Positions 8,132-16,317 of a DNA stretch of 64,000 nucleotides are shown in pieces. Within the stretch, counting starts at the first letter, position 1, and each line of letters begins with the position of its first letter. Source of the stretch: UBA2377 sp964525935. Its GTDB lineage: Bacteria; Verrucomicrobiota; Verrucomicrobiia; Opitutales; Opitutaceae. Below the pieces are notes generated by a model. That model did no database searches and was not told the origin of the DNA. It was given only the letters and a program-made list of their open reading frames with translations. The stretch lies in NCBI GenBank assembly GCA_964525935.1, contig CAZGJZ010000011.1, positions 78,062-142,061 on the forward strand. The letters run 5' to 3'. The position numbers and the translations under genes are program-made.

Positions 8132-9978
8132 AAGGTGTCCTCGCAAAAACCATCCGTCAGTTTTTTCTATTCACCGCCTACGCGGTCGGGCTAATCGTCG
8201 CGCTGTGGCTCGCCTTCCAGTTGCGATTCGATTTCAAGGTCCCGCCGGAATACTGGGTGCATGCCCACTGGATCTTGATTGGACAGATCGCCATCAAGTT
8301 ACTCCTGCTCTATTTGCTCGGCCAGTTTGGCAGCCTGCTCAGTTATTTTGGCTTCCATGACCTAGGGAAGTTGCTGCTCGCTTGCGGATTGTCCGCCATA
8401 CTGGCGCTCGGTGCTTGGCTCGTCTTGGGGCCACCTTATACACCGCCGCGTTCGGTCATCGTCACCGACCTGCTGACGTCCTTCCTCTTTCTCTGCGGCT
8501 TCCGGCTTTCGTTGCGCATGGTGCGCGAGGGCTATTTCAATTTTAACAGCAAGGACCCGCATCATCGGCGAATCGGCATCATTGGCGCGGGCGATGTCGG
8601 AGCCACCCTAGCCCGCGATCTCTTGACCCGCCGTGGACTTGGTATGGTGCCTGTGGCCTTCTTTGACGACGACCGCAGCAAGTGGGGCACCTCCATCCAC
8701 GGCATCATCGTCAAAGGCCGCCCCGAAACTCTCTCCGATTATCTGAACCGCTCCCGGCTCGACGAAGTCATCATCGCGATGCCGGGCGCCACGGGGCGGC
8801 GGATGCGCGAAGTGGTAGCCCTGCTTAATCAACTGCGCCTGCGTTTTGAAATCGTGCCTTCTTATGAGCAGCTGATGACCGGCCGGGTGCGGGTTTCCCA
8901 GATCCGTCCCGTGGAAATCCAGGATCTACTAGGACGGGCGCCGGTGGATTTGCAGGCCGGCCGCATCCGGGAACTCGTGCGCAACCGCGTCGTGCTGGTC
9001 ACGGGCGCCGGTGGCAGTATCGGTGGCGAACTCTGCCGCCAGATCGCAGCCTACGCACCGCGGCAACTGCTGCTAGTCGAACGCAGTGAGTTCCTCTTGT
9101 TCCAGATTGAACAGGAGTTGATCACGGCGGGCACCGGGACGACGCTCGTTCCTTTGGTCGCGGACATCACCCGCGAGGAGCGCATGCGCGACATCTTTCA
9201 GCAATTCGCGCCCGAGATCGTGTTCCACGCCGCCGCGCACAAGCACGTGCCCATGATGGAACATCAGCCCGCCGAGGCTTTCCGCAACAATACCCTCGGC
9301 ACGCGCACGCTGGCACGATTGGCCATGGAATTCAGCGTGCAACGCTTTATCCTTATCTCCACCGACAAGGCTATCAACCCCACCAACGTCATGGGCGCCA
9401 CCAAGCGCATGGCCGAACTCCACCTTCAAGCACTCCAGACTACCACGACCCGGACCAAATTCATGGCGGTGCGCTTCGGCAACGTGCTCGGCTCCTCCGG
9501 CAGCGTCATCCCCACTTTCAACCGGCAGATTGCTGCGGGCGGCCCTGTCACTGTCACCCACCCCGACGTGACCCGCTACTTCATGACGGTCAACGAAGCC
9601 GTCGGCCTGGTGCTGCAAAGCGCCACGCTTGGCGCCGGTGGCGAGATTTTCGTGCTCGATATGGGTGAGCCGATGAAAATCGTCGATCTGGCGAAACAAC
9701 TCATCGAATTGAGCGGCCTTGAGCCTGACGTAGACATCGAGATTAAATTCACGGGTCTGCGACAGGGCGAAAAACTCTTTGAAGAGCTCAGTCACACAGC
9801 GGAAAACACCACGCGCACCGATCATCCCAAGATCATGCGTCTGCGCTGTGAACCCCTGCCACTGGCACAGGTCGAGGAACAACTGGCCGCACTCACCGTC
9901 AAGGCCGGAGGAAATGCAGGCTCCGATTTCAAAATCGCCATCAAGACACTGGTGCCCGAATATCAGCCATACCTGTGA
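8128..9978 (+). CDS. Membrane-bound UDP-sugar 4,6-dehydratase (PglF/CapD-like)
   Basis: A 616-residue protein with about four N-terminal membrane helices (residues 10-120), a CoA-binding/Rossmann-like domain (GIIGAGDVGATLA near 150) and a polysaccharide-biosynthesis SDR domain starting with VTGAGGSIGGEL near 290. The catalytic Thr-Asp-Lys set is present as STDKAINPTN (Thr412, Asp413, Lys414). GEKLFEEL and the C-terminal tail are typical. PglF-type enzymes make UDP-4-keto-6-deoxy-GlcNAc, the PglE substrate. With the preceding PglD-, PglE- and PglC-like genes this completes the route to an undecaprenyl-diphosphate-linked diamino sugar. Confidence 0.93.
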   Translation: MKGVLAKTIRQFFLFTAYAVGLIVALWLAFQLRFDFKVPPEYWVHAHWILIGQIAIKLLLLYLLGQFGSLLSYFGFHDLGKLLLACGLSAILALGAWLVLGPPYTPPRSVIVTDLLTSFLFLCGFRLSLRMVREGYFNFNSKDPHHRRIGIIGAGDVGATLARDLLTRRGLGMVPVAFFDDDRSKWGTSIHGIIVKGRPETLSDYLNRSRLDEVIIAMPGATGRRMREVVALLNQLRLRFEIVPSYEQLMTGRVRVSQIRPVEIQDLLGRAPVDLQAGRIRELVRNRVVLVTGAGGSIGGELCRQIAAYAPRQLLLVERSEFLLFQIEQELITAGTGTTLVPLVADITREERMRDIFQQFAPEIVFHAAAHKHVPMMEHQPAEAFRNNTLGTRTLARLAMEFSVQRFILISTDKAINPTNVMGATKRMAELHLQALQTTTTRTKFMAVRFGNVLGSSGSVIPTFNRQIAAGGPVTVTHPDVTRYFMTVNEAVGLVLQSATLGAGGEIFVLDMGEPMKIVDLAKQLIELSGLEPDVDIEIKFTGLRQGEKLFEELSHTAENTTRTDHPKIMRLRCEPLPLAQVEEQLAALTVKAGGNAGSDFKIAIKTLVPEYQPYL

Positions 9979-10162
9979 CGGCTCATTTGCCGTAGCCGAG
10001 ATCGCCGGCCCACAGCCGACAACAATTCCATCAGCAGCGCAAAAGAGTCATTTCCCCATGACCATCAACTCTCCGAGCACACGAAAAAAGCACGCGATAT
10101 AGGGTGTTGCTTTTGTCTGCCTCCCCCCCCTTCACTGCGACCCTCAATTACTCTGTATCATC
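9979..10162. other. Intergenic gap between pgl-like operon and chain-length gene
   Basis: This is the largest gap in the first half of the locus. A weak stem (ACGGC / GCCGT) lies just after the preceding stop but has no T-run. A run of eight C residues lies at 10123-10130. A promoter for the chain-length operon is likely here, but I see no hexamer pair good enough to call. Confidence 0.35.
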
Positions 10163-11557
10163 ATGGAATCCAACTCCTCTCGCCAGCCTGACGACGATGG
10201 CATCGACCTCCCCGAACTTCTCGGCCGCGCCCGCCGCGGGCTGATCGCCACACTCGGGCTGGGCCTGCTCGGTCTGGCGTTGGGCGCTGTCATCGCGCTG
10301 CTTCTTGCCGCCATGCAGCCGGCTGCATCGACGCTGCGGCTGACGTTTTCCTTCCCCGGTTTCGAACGCGGCAACTATCCCAACGGCACAAATTTTACGC
10401 CAGACGATATCCGCGCACCCGACGTGGTTGCCGAGGCCGTGCGACAGGCTGGGCTGGCGACCGACGGGAATCTCGCCTCCCACGTGCGTGGCGCGATCGA
10501 CATCACCGGTTTGGTGCCTGATGCCATCGTCAGGGAACGCGACAAGCTGCGTGCCGCTGGGCAGACCCCACCAGTCTACACCCCCAACGACTACAGTGTC
10601 ACACTCGCACTGGGTCGCGACTTCAAGCTGGGGACTCCCCAGCGCGAGCACCTGCTGACGGAAATTATCAGCGTTTATGCCAGCAAGTTCAGGACCACCT
10701 ACATCGAGGTGCCCAAGGAATTCAACAACCCCTTCGAATCGCTGGGGGATGCCGATTTCCCTGAATACGAACTGGTGCTAAATCGGGAAATGGAAACGTT
10801 GATCGCTTATCTCCGCGAAGAAGATTCCACCGCCGGAAGTTTCCGGTCACCGACTAACGGACTTTCGTTCCAAAGCCTGCTCAAGCAGGCCGAACTTTTC
10901 TCGCGCGTCCGCCTCAACGATGTGCTGAGCCTGATTTATATCAACGGTCTGACTAAAAATCGTGATTTCGCCCTGACGAAAATGAACTACTATCTCCGCA
11001 CGCTGGAGGATCAGGAACAGCGCCTGCAGGAACAGGCGTCCGTGGTGACCGATCTGCTCAGACAAACCAGCGATCGCACCCAAAACTACGTGCTGGCCAG
11101 CAAGACCCAGCTCACCGCGGACAAGCCGGTGATCGATCAAGGACTCCTCAACTCCCTCGTAGCCAATGATTCCTACAATTTGCTTGTGCGGAAGGCCTTG
11201 GATTCCGGCATCGCGCTCAAGGATGTTCAAGCTGACAAAGCCCGTCTGCTTGAGCGCAAGGCACGGATGGAATCCTTTGCCAAGGGCGAAGCACGCGATC
11301 AGGCCGCAGCCCTCGCCGAGTCGAAACACGCACTCGCCAGCTTGGAAACCGACTACGCCAAATTATTGGAGAATGTCCGCACGGTCCTCAAAGATTACAC
11401 GCACCAGGAATACGGACACGCCGTCCGCATCACACAGCCGCCGGTAACGCGGCCTTGGTGGAAAACGCCCGCCACGGCGGCCCTGATCGGTTTGTTTGTC
11501 GGCGCTGCGCTGGGCTTGGGCCTCAGCCTGCTCAAGCAGCCCGTGGCGCGTTCCTAA
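10163..11557 (+). CDS. Wzz-like chain-length determinant protein
   Basis: A 464-residue protein with the Wzz/polysaccharide co-polymerase layout. A short cytoplasmic N-terminus precedes one membrane helix (about residues 27-50). A long periplasmic region follows, predicted helical and coiled-coil rich in its second half (for example LEDQEQRLQEQASVVTDLL). A proline-containing segment (PPVTRPWWKTPA) leads to a C-terminal membrane helix near residues 440-458. No tyrosine-kinase domain is attached. Such proteins control the length of lipid-linked polymers. It heads a group of export and termination genes. Identity is from architecture rather than strong sequence motifs. Confidence 0.75.
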   Translation: MESNSSRQPDDDGIDLPELLGRARRGLIATLGLGLLGLALGAVIALLLAAMQPAASTLRLTFSFPGFERGNYPNGTNFTPDDIRAPDVVAEAVRQAGLATDGNLASHVRGAIDITGLVPDAIVRERDKLRAAGQTPPVYTPNDYSVTLALGRDFKLGTPQREHLLTEIISVYASKFRTTYIEVPKEFNNPFESLGDADFPEYELVLNREMETLIAYLREEDSTAGSFRSPTNGLSFQSLLKQAELFSRVRLNDVLSLIYINGLTKNRDFALTKMNYYLRTLEDQEQRLQEQASVVTDLLRQTSDRTQNYVLASKTQLTADKPVIDQGLLNSLVANDSYNLLVRKALDSGIALKDVQADKARLLERKARMESFAKGEARDQAAALAESKHALASLETDYAKLLENVRTVLKDYTHQEYGHAVRITQPPVTRPWWKTPATAALIGLFVGAALGLGLSLLKQPVARS

Positions 11558-11567
11558 ACCGGCCCAT

Positions 11568-12806
11568 ATGGCCAGCGGGATGATGGTCGCGGAGCCTTCT
11601 TCTCCCCGGACCGCCGCGTGGTTTCGTCCCACCCGGTGGCAATTGGTCTTCGCGGCTGTCTTAGCCACGGTCAGCTTTTTTCTGCCGCAGGCAGTGCCTC
11701 TGGAATGGTATCCTCTCAACGAACCAGGGGACGATGTTTTCTATCTCGAAATCACCTGCGCCTCGAACGTCACGGGAAATGCGCAAATTCTCTATGATGT
11801 CGGACGGAAAGGTCATCGGCCAATCGATACCATCAGCTGGCCCATTTCGCCCACCGCGCAGCCCTTCACCTACACTTTCCCTTTGCCCGATGCGCCGATC
11901 GTAGAAATGCGCGTCATACCGCCGACTGGCGGCGAGCTCACCATTAAACAGATGCGGATCGTTAATCGTCGTGACGAGGAGATCCGGCGGTTCACCTACG
12001 ATTTGTTTCGCACACAAAGGGATATCGCCGCCATCGCCCCAATCACCGACGGCTGGAAACTCATCGCCACTGCTGATGGCAAGGCCCCTTCGACCCGTAT
12101 TGAGCTGTTTTCGCCCATCATTCCTGCCGGCATGAATCACCGCAACCTGCTGCGTTGCCTGCTCTCCACGGGTTATCTGGCTATGATGCTTTTCATTTTG
12201 CTGCTTGCCGTGCTTTTCACCTTTTACCGACCGGCAGGCTGGCGTGATCTCCTAATTCATGGCGGCTTCATGGCGCTGCTGGCACTGATGTTTGCTTTGG
12301 TTGGTAATCGCGGTCTCATCCGCAATTCCGTGCACTTTGCGCGTTACCCTGCACCTGTTACTCTACCCGGTTTGCATCTGGAGTTTGATCTCTGCTCTTC
12401 GGACTCCTCCCCCACCCAGCTTTTCTGGGACGTCGGTCGCGGGATGAATGGCGATGATAGTGACCGGCGCAACTACGAGCCACACGCCAAGCTTCAGACT
12501 CTCCGCTTCAATCTTCCGACGACCCAACTGCGCGCGCTGCGCTATGATCCGCGCGACAACCCAGGCTCGATCCGTATTCGCGGCATACGCGTTGTCGACC
12601 AAGGCATGCGCACGCGCGCCGTGCTCCCCCTCAATTCACTGCAGCCAGAACGGGAAACCGCTCGACTCGAAGTCAGCAGCGACCAACTCATCTTTGAAAG
12701 CACGCCCAAGGCCAGCGATCCCATCCTCAACTTCACGGAATCCGCCCTCATCCTAATCAACCGGGCAATTGCCGCCGATCAGGTTCGCCAGACGGCGATA
12801 CCTTGA
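11568..12806 (+). CDS. Membrane protein with a duplicated beta domain
   Basis: Function not recognised. From ATG 11568 the product is 412 residues; ATG 11580 is an alternative. It has one hydrophobic segment near the N-terminus (WQLVFAAVLATVSFFLP) and two in the middle (CLLSTGYLAMMLFILLLAVL and IHGGFMALLALMFALVG). The soluble regions before and after the central pair appear to be copies of one domain: LEITCASN, ILYDVGRKG, LTIKQMRIVNR versus LEFDLCSSD, LFWDVGRGM, IRIRGIRVVDQ. The size and strand pattern suggest a beta-sandwich facing the periplasm, perhaps glycan-binding. It occupies the slot directly upstream of wzt where a wzm permease is often found, but with only about three hydrophobic segments it does not look like one. 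Confidence 0.7.
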   Translation: MASGMMVAEPSSPRTAAWFRPTRWQLVFAAVLATVSFFLPQAVPLEWYPLNEPGDDVFYLEITCASNVTGNAQILYDVGRKGHRPIDTISWPISPTAQPFTYTFPLPDAPIVEMRVIPPTGGELTIKQMRIVNRRDEEIRRFTYDLFRTQRDIAAIAPITDGWKLIATADGKAPSTRIELFSPIIPAGMNHRNLLRCLLSTGYLAMMLFILLLAVLFTFYRPAGWRDLLIHGGFMALLALMFALVGNRGLIRNSVHFARYPAPVTLPGLHLEFDLCSSDSSPTQLFWDVGRGMNGDDSDRRNYEPHAKLQTLRFNLPTTQLRALRYDPRDNPGSIRIRGIRVVDQGMRTRAVLPLNSLQPERETARLEVSSDQLIFESTPKASDPILNFTESALILINRAIAADQVRQTAIP

Positions 12807-12901
12807 TTGGCCGCCGCTTGTCGAACGCAAGACCCCTCAGTCGTGCCGAGATAACTTCCTGCTGGCTCAGCAGGCCCTCGCCCCCTTCTGTTGGCAGGCA
12901 T

Positions 12902-14332
12902 ATGGAATCAGGCTCTCTCTGTCCGACCTCGCCAACGCCAGTCATCTCTTTGCGTGGCGTAACCAAATCCTATCTGATTTGGGATAATCCCTCCGCGCCA
13001 CTCCTTCACACCTTCAAGCGTATCTTCAATCGCCGCAGTTCGCCCGGGCGCCAGTTCACCGCCGTGCAAGGCATCGATCTCGACATCGCCTCGGGTGAAT
13101 GCATTGGCATTATCGGTCGCAACGGCGCCGGCAAAAGCACGCTGTTGCAAATGATCGCCGGCACCGTCACGCCCACGACGGGCACCATCAGCGTGCGTGG
13201 TCGTGTGGCAGCCCTTCTGGAACTCGGCAGCGGATTCAACCCTGATTTCACCGGCCGGGAAAACATCCATCTTAACGCCGCCATCCTTGGCCTGACCAAG
13301 TCCGAGATTGAATCGAAATTCGATTCCATTGTCGCCTATTCCGGTATCGAAGAATTCATCGAACAGCCCGTGCGCACCTACTCCAGCGGCATGACGCTCC
13401 GCCTGGCCTTTGCTGTCTGTGTGCATGTCGATGCGGACGTCATTATCATCGACGAAGCGCTCGCCGTGGGCGACGCGCGCTTTCAATTCAAGTGCCACGC
13501 CACGCTGGAACAGATGCTCAAGGAGGGTCGCACCATCATCTTCGTCTCCCACGACACGAACGCCATCAAACGCATGTGCCGTGCCGCCATTTTACTGGAG
13601 CGAGGTGAAATGCTGCTCAAGGGATCGCCCAACGATGTTACCAATATCTATACGAAGCTAATCACAAGTCCCCATGGCCTGGAGGCCATCCGGGAGGATT
13701 TAGCCACCTTGCGGAGCAAACCTGCGCAATCCGATACTCCCGCCGTTCCCACACCCTCGGCCTCAGTCGTCCAGCTCATGTCTCCTTCGATGGGAGCTGA
13801 AAATTCCGCAACGAAACTTCTCACCGAGGAACGCACCCATCAGCAGATCTCCGACAAGGAATACGCATATGGCGGCGAGCACGGTCGGATTACCTCCGTG
13901 CGGCTCACCGATGCCTCCGGCAATCCCCGTTTGAGTTTTCTGCCCGGAGACAAACTGCACATCCATCTCACCTGTGAAGCACAGCAAAACGTTACCGCTC
14001 CAATCTATGCCCTTACGGTAAAGGATGTGCGCGGACAGGAAATCTATGGGACCAATACCTATTTCCAGAATCGGACTCCACCTGACGTCCTTGCCGGCGA
14101 GAGCACGGCAGTAAATTTCACCCTATCGCTCAACGTCCTTCCCGGCGTCTACTTCATTTCCCTCGGCTGGGTGCGACTCGTGAATAGTGAAGTCCATGTA
14201 ATCCACCGGCGCTATGACGTGCTCCGCTTCGACGTGTTACCCCGGGACAAATCCTTCGGTCTTGCTTGGTGTCCGACTGAGATCGAGATACTTCCATCTC
14301 CTGCCAAAACAGGAAACCCACCCACAACTTGA
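12902..14332 (+). CDS. wzt: Wzt-type ABC transporter ATPase with C-terminal glycan-binding domain
   Basis: From ATG 12902 the product is 476 residues; the longer ORF from 12803 adds sequence unlike ABC proteins. The ATPase has Walker A IIGRNGAGKST (residues 70-80), signature YSSGM, Walker B VIIIDEALAVGD and a switch His in FVSHD. The sequence GSGFNPDFTGRENI is typical of O-antigen exporters. After a linker of about 80 residues comes a Wzt_C-like beta-sandwich (ITSVRLTDASG, FLPGDKLHIHL, PGVYFISLGW). In E. coli O8/O9a, Wzt_C binds the capped chain end made by WbdD and so couples termination to export. A membrane partner (Wzm) is not in the window. The stop overlaps the next start (TTGA). Confidence 0.92.
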   Translation: MESGSLCPTSPTPVISLRGVTKSYLIWDNPSAPLLHTFKRIFNRRSSPGRQFTAVQGIDLDIASGECIGIIGRNGAGKSTLLQMIAGTVTPTTGTISVRGRVAALLELGSGFNPDFTGRENIHLNAAILGLTKSEIESKFDSIVAYSGIEEFIEQPVRTYSSGMTLRLAFAVCVHVDADVIIIDEALAVGDARFQFKCHATLEQMLKEGRTIIFVSHDTNAIKRMCRAAILLERGEMLLKGSPNDVTNIYTKLITSPHGLEAIREDLATLRSKPAQSDTPAVPTPSASVVQLMSPSMGAENSATKLLTEERTHQQISDKEYAYGGEHGRITSVRLTDASGNPRLSFLPGDKLHIHLTCEAQQNVTAPIYALTVKDVRGQEIYGTNTYFQNRTPPDVLAGESTAVNFTLSLNVLPGVYFISLGWVRLVNSEVHVIHRRYDVLRFDVLPRDKSFGLAWCPTEIEILPSPAKTGNPPTT

Positions 14333-15261
14333 AACGTGTGATCATAGCACAGTGGCTTCTCCTTTGTTGCGCCTGCTTGTTCCTTCCGTTCGCCGTTGAT
14401 GCATCTATCCCGAATCCCAACGAAGTTCGCTGGATGATGCTCAATGTCACTCCCCGTGGAGATGTGGCTGACTGCCATATTATCCAACTGCCAAGCGGGA
14501 GCACCATTCTGATCGATGCGGGTCTGCTGGGCGATTCCCCGGGAGCAGTGGTGCAGAAACTCAAATCATTAAAGATCACATCAATTGACTTAGCCATCAT
14601 CAGCCATTTTCACATCGATCATTATGGCGCCATGTTAGACGTGCATGATGCTGGCATTCCAATTCGCAAAGTGATCGTCAACGTGCCCAACGAAGCTGCG
14701 GCCAATCCGGAAATGCCTTGGGGCTGCAACCTCGACCACGTCCAATACACCCTTGATGGATTCCGCGACCGACACATCCCTTATTTTACTCCCAAAATTG
14801 GCGAGCAACTTTGGTCAGAGAACAACGCAAATGGGGCACCCATAACCCTCGAAGTAGTTTGTCTCTACGATGGCCTCAATACGCCCATTGGCCGCACCGA
14901 TGTCAATGACACCAGCATCGTGCTCCGACTCAGTGTTGGCTCCACCCGTGCGCTTTTCACCGGTGATCTCAACCATGCGCTCGGCGCCTACCTCGCCCAA
15001 AGTGATTTCGACCTCACCGCTGACATATTGAAAATCCCCCATCACGGCGTCGAAGGAGCGGCCCCCAATTCATTCTTCGACCGGGTGGGGGCAAAAGCCG
15101 CGCTGGTGCCGACTCCACGGAAACTGTGGGATTCCGAGCGCGCCGCCCGCATCCGCGGCTACTTTGAGGCCAAAGGCATCCCGGCTTACGTCAGTGGAGT
15201 GTGCGGGGATGTCATCGTCACCTTGACCGAAAAAGGATATGCGATTGAGACTGAGCGCTAA
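14329..15261 (+). CDS. Secreted metallo-beta-lactamase-fold hydrolase, ComEC C-terminal-like
   Basis: A 310-residue protein with an N-terminal signal peptide (LLLCCACLFLPFAVDA). The MBL fold has the metal motif SHFHIDHYG, the later RALFTGDLNHAL, and IPHHGVEGAA, a pattern close to the C-terminal domain of ComEC/Rec2. Here it stands alone without membrane helices, so it should be exported. The substrate is unknown; phosphodiester or nucleic-acid cleavage are both possible. The TTG start at 14329 overlaps the wzt stop, tying its expression to the exporter. Its role in a glycan operon is unexplained. Confidence 0.82.
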   Translation: MKRVIIAQWLLLCCACLFLPFAVDASIPNPNEVRWMMLNVTPRGDVADCHIIQLPSGSTILIDAGLLGDSPGAVVQKLKSLKITSIDLAIISHFHIDHYGAMLDVHDAGIPIRKVIVNVPNEAAANPEMPWGCNLDHVQYTLDGFRDRHIPYFTPKIGEQLWSENNANGAPITLEVVCLYDGLNTPIGRTDVNDTSIVLRLSVGSTRALFTGDLNHALGAYLAQSDFDLTADILKIPHHGVEGAAPNSFFDRVGAKAALVPTPRKLWDSERAARIRGYFEAKGIPAYVSGVCGDVIVTLTEKGYAIETER

Positions 15262-15282
15262 CCCTGCGTTCGTTTCCATCCT

Positions 15283-16311
15283 GTGTTCCCTCTCCATCTC
15301 GAATATCACGGCAGCAGCTTCGCCCTTGAAGCTGGCGGACACTTTCAACGCGCACGTGAACTAGGCTTCCGCGATACATCCTCGGCAGATTTACAATCAC
15401 TCATCCGCGAGGTTGAAGGCGGCCGGAATTGGCGGGAAGCAGTCGCTTCCCGCTATCAAACAGCCAAGCCATGGCTTTATCGCATCATCACCGACCAATC
15501 CCGTACGGCCTTTTTTGCTAACGTCCTGCCGGCCGGAACCAAACCGGTGCTGGACATCGGGTCAGGCTGGGGCCAGATCGCACGTCCCCTCGCCCAGCAG
15601 CGTCCGGTCATTGCCTTGGAACCGGTCGCAGAACGACTGGCTTTCATCAAAGCTGCCGCCCGGCAGGATGGCGTCGCCGATCGCATGGCTTTTGTGGAAG
15701 CTGATTATTTCGACGTCGGTTTTGCACCTCGATTCGGTGCCATCTGTGCCATCGGTGTTTTGGAGTGGGCCGGCGCTTTCCAAACCCATACGGATCCGCA
15801 ACAGCGGCAGCGGGCTTTTTTGCGCAAAGCCCACGCTGAACTCGTCGCCGGAGGTTCCCTCGTGCTCGGCATCGAAAATCGGCTCGGCATGAAATATCTA
15901 CTCGGCTGCCCGGATGATCATATCGGCGCACCACACATCGCCTCACTGCCTGCGTCCTTGGCAAAACGTCGCTGGAACGAAGCCAACGGCAACCGCTTGC
16001 AAAGTTTCACGTATTCCCTAGCCGAGTTGACGCGGATTCTGCAGGAAAGCGCATTTACGGATATCGAATTTTTCGGCGCATTTCCGGATTATAAATTACC
16101 GCTTCAAATCATCTCCTTGGCTGACGGCGGACGGGAGGTAAATGAATGGCTTCTAAACGCACCACTTCCTCCGGAGCATAATGGCTACGATGGCAGCAGC
16201 CTTCCCGCCGTGTCGCAGACATTACTCGCCAGCCACTATCGCAGCCTCGCCAGCCAAGGACTTGCCCATCAGTTCGTGCCCAGCTTTTTTGTCCGGGCGC
16301 AGCGGGGGTAA
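15283..16311 (+). CDS. SAM-dependent methyltransferase (possible WbdD methyltransferase part)
   Basis: A 342-residue class I methyltransferase. Motif I is VLDIGSGWGQIARPL near residue 90; the acidic end of strand 2 is VIALEP; the post-motif region has AICAIGVLEW. After the core is an extension containing ENRLGMKYLLG and a segment ending FVPSFFVRA. The start is GTG 15283. It lies seven bases before a gene whose first 300 residues resemble a phosphotransferase kinase. In WbdD, methyltransferase and kinase are fused in this same order and add a methyl-phosphate cap to the O-antigen. Methylation of the glycan, or of a phosphate on it, is the likely job. Confidence 0.85.
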   Translation: MFPLHLEYHGSSFALEAGGHFQRARELGFRDTSSADLQSLIREVEGGRNWREAVASRYQTAKPWLYRIITDQSRTAFFANVLPAGTKPVLDIGSGWGQIARPLAQQRPVIALEPVAERLAFIKAAARQDGVADRMAFVEADYFDVGFAPRFGAICAIGVLEWAGAFQTHTDPQQRQRAFLRKAHAELVAGGSLVLGIENRLGMKYLLGCPDDHIGAPHIASLPASLAKRRWNEANGNRLQSFTYSLAELTRILQESAFTDIEFFGAFPDYKLPLQIISLADGGREVNEWLLNAPLPPEHNGYDGSSLPAVSQTLLASHYRSLASQGLAHQFVPSFFVRAQRG

Positions 16312-16317
16312 TATCTC

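Noticed and set aside
9982..10010. Rho-independent terminator after the pgl-like operon
   Set aside because: The stem is only five base pairs and is not followed by a T-run.
10123..10130. Run of eight C residues as a possible phase-variation tract
   Set aside because: It is intergenic, short, and not placed within an identifiable promoter or reading frame.
12803..12901. Extended N-terminus for the Wzt ATPase from TTG 12803
   Set aside because: The added 33 residues are Ser/Pro/Arg-rich and unlike ABC proteins; ATG 12902 gives the expected start shortly before the ABC domain.
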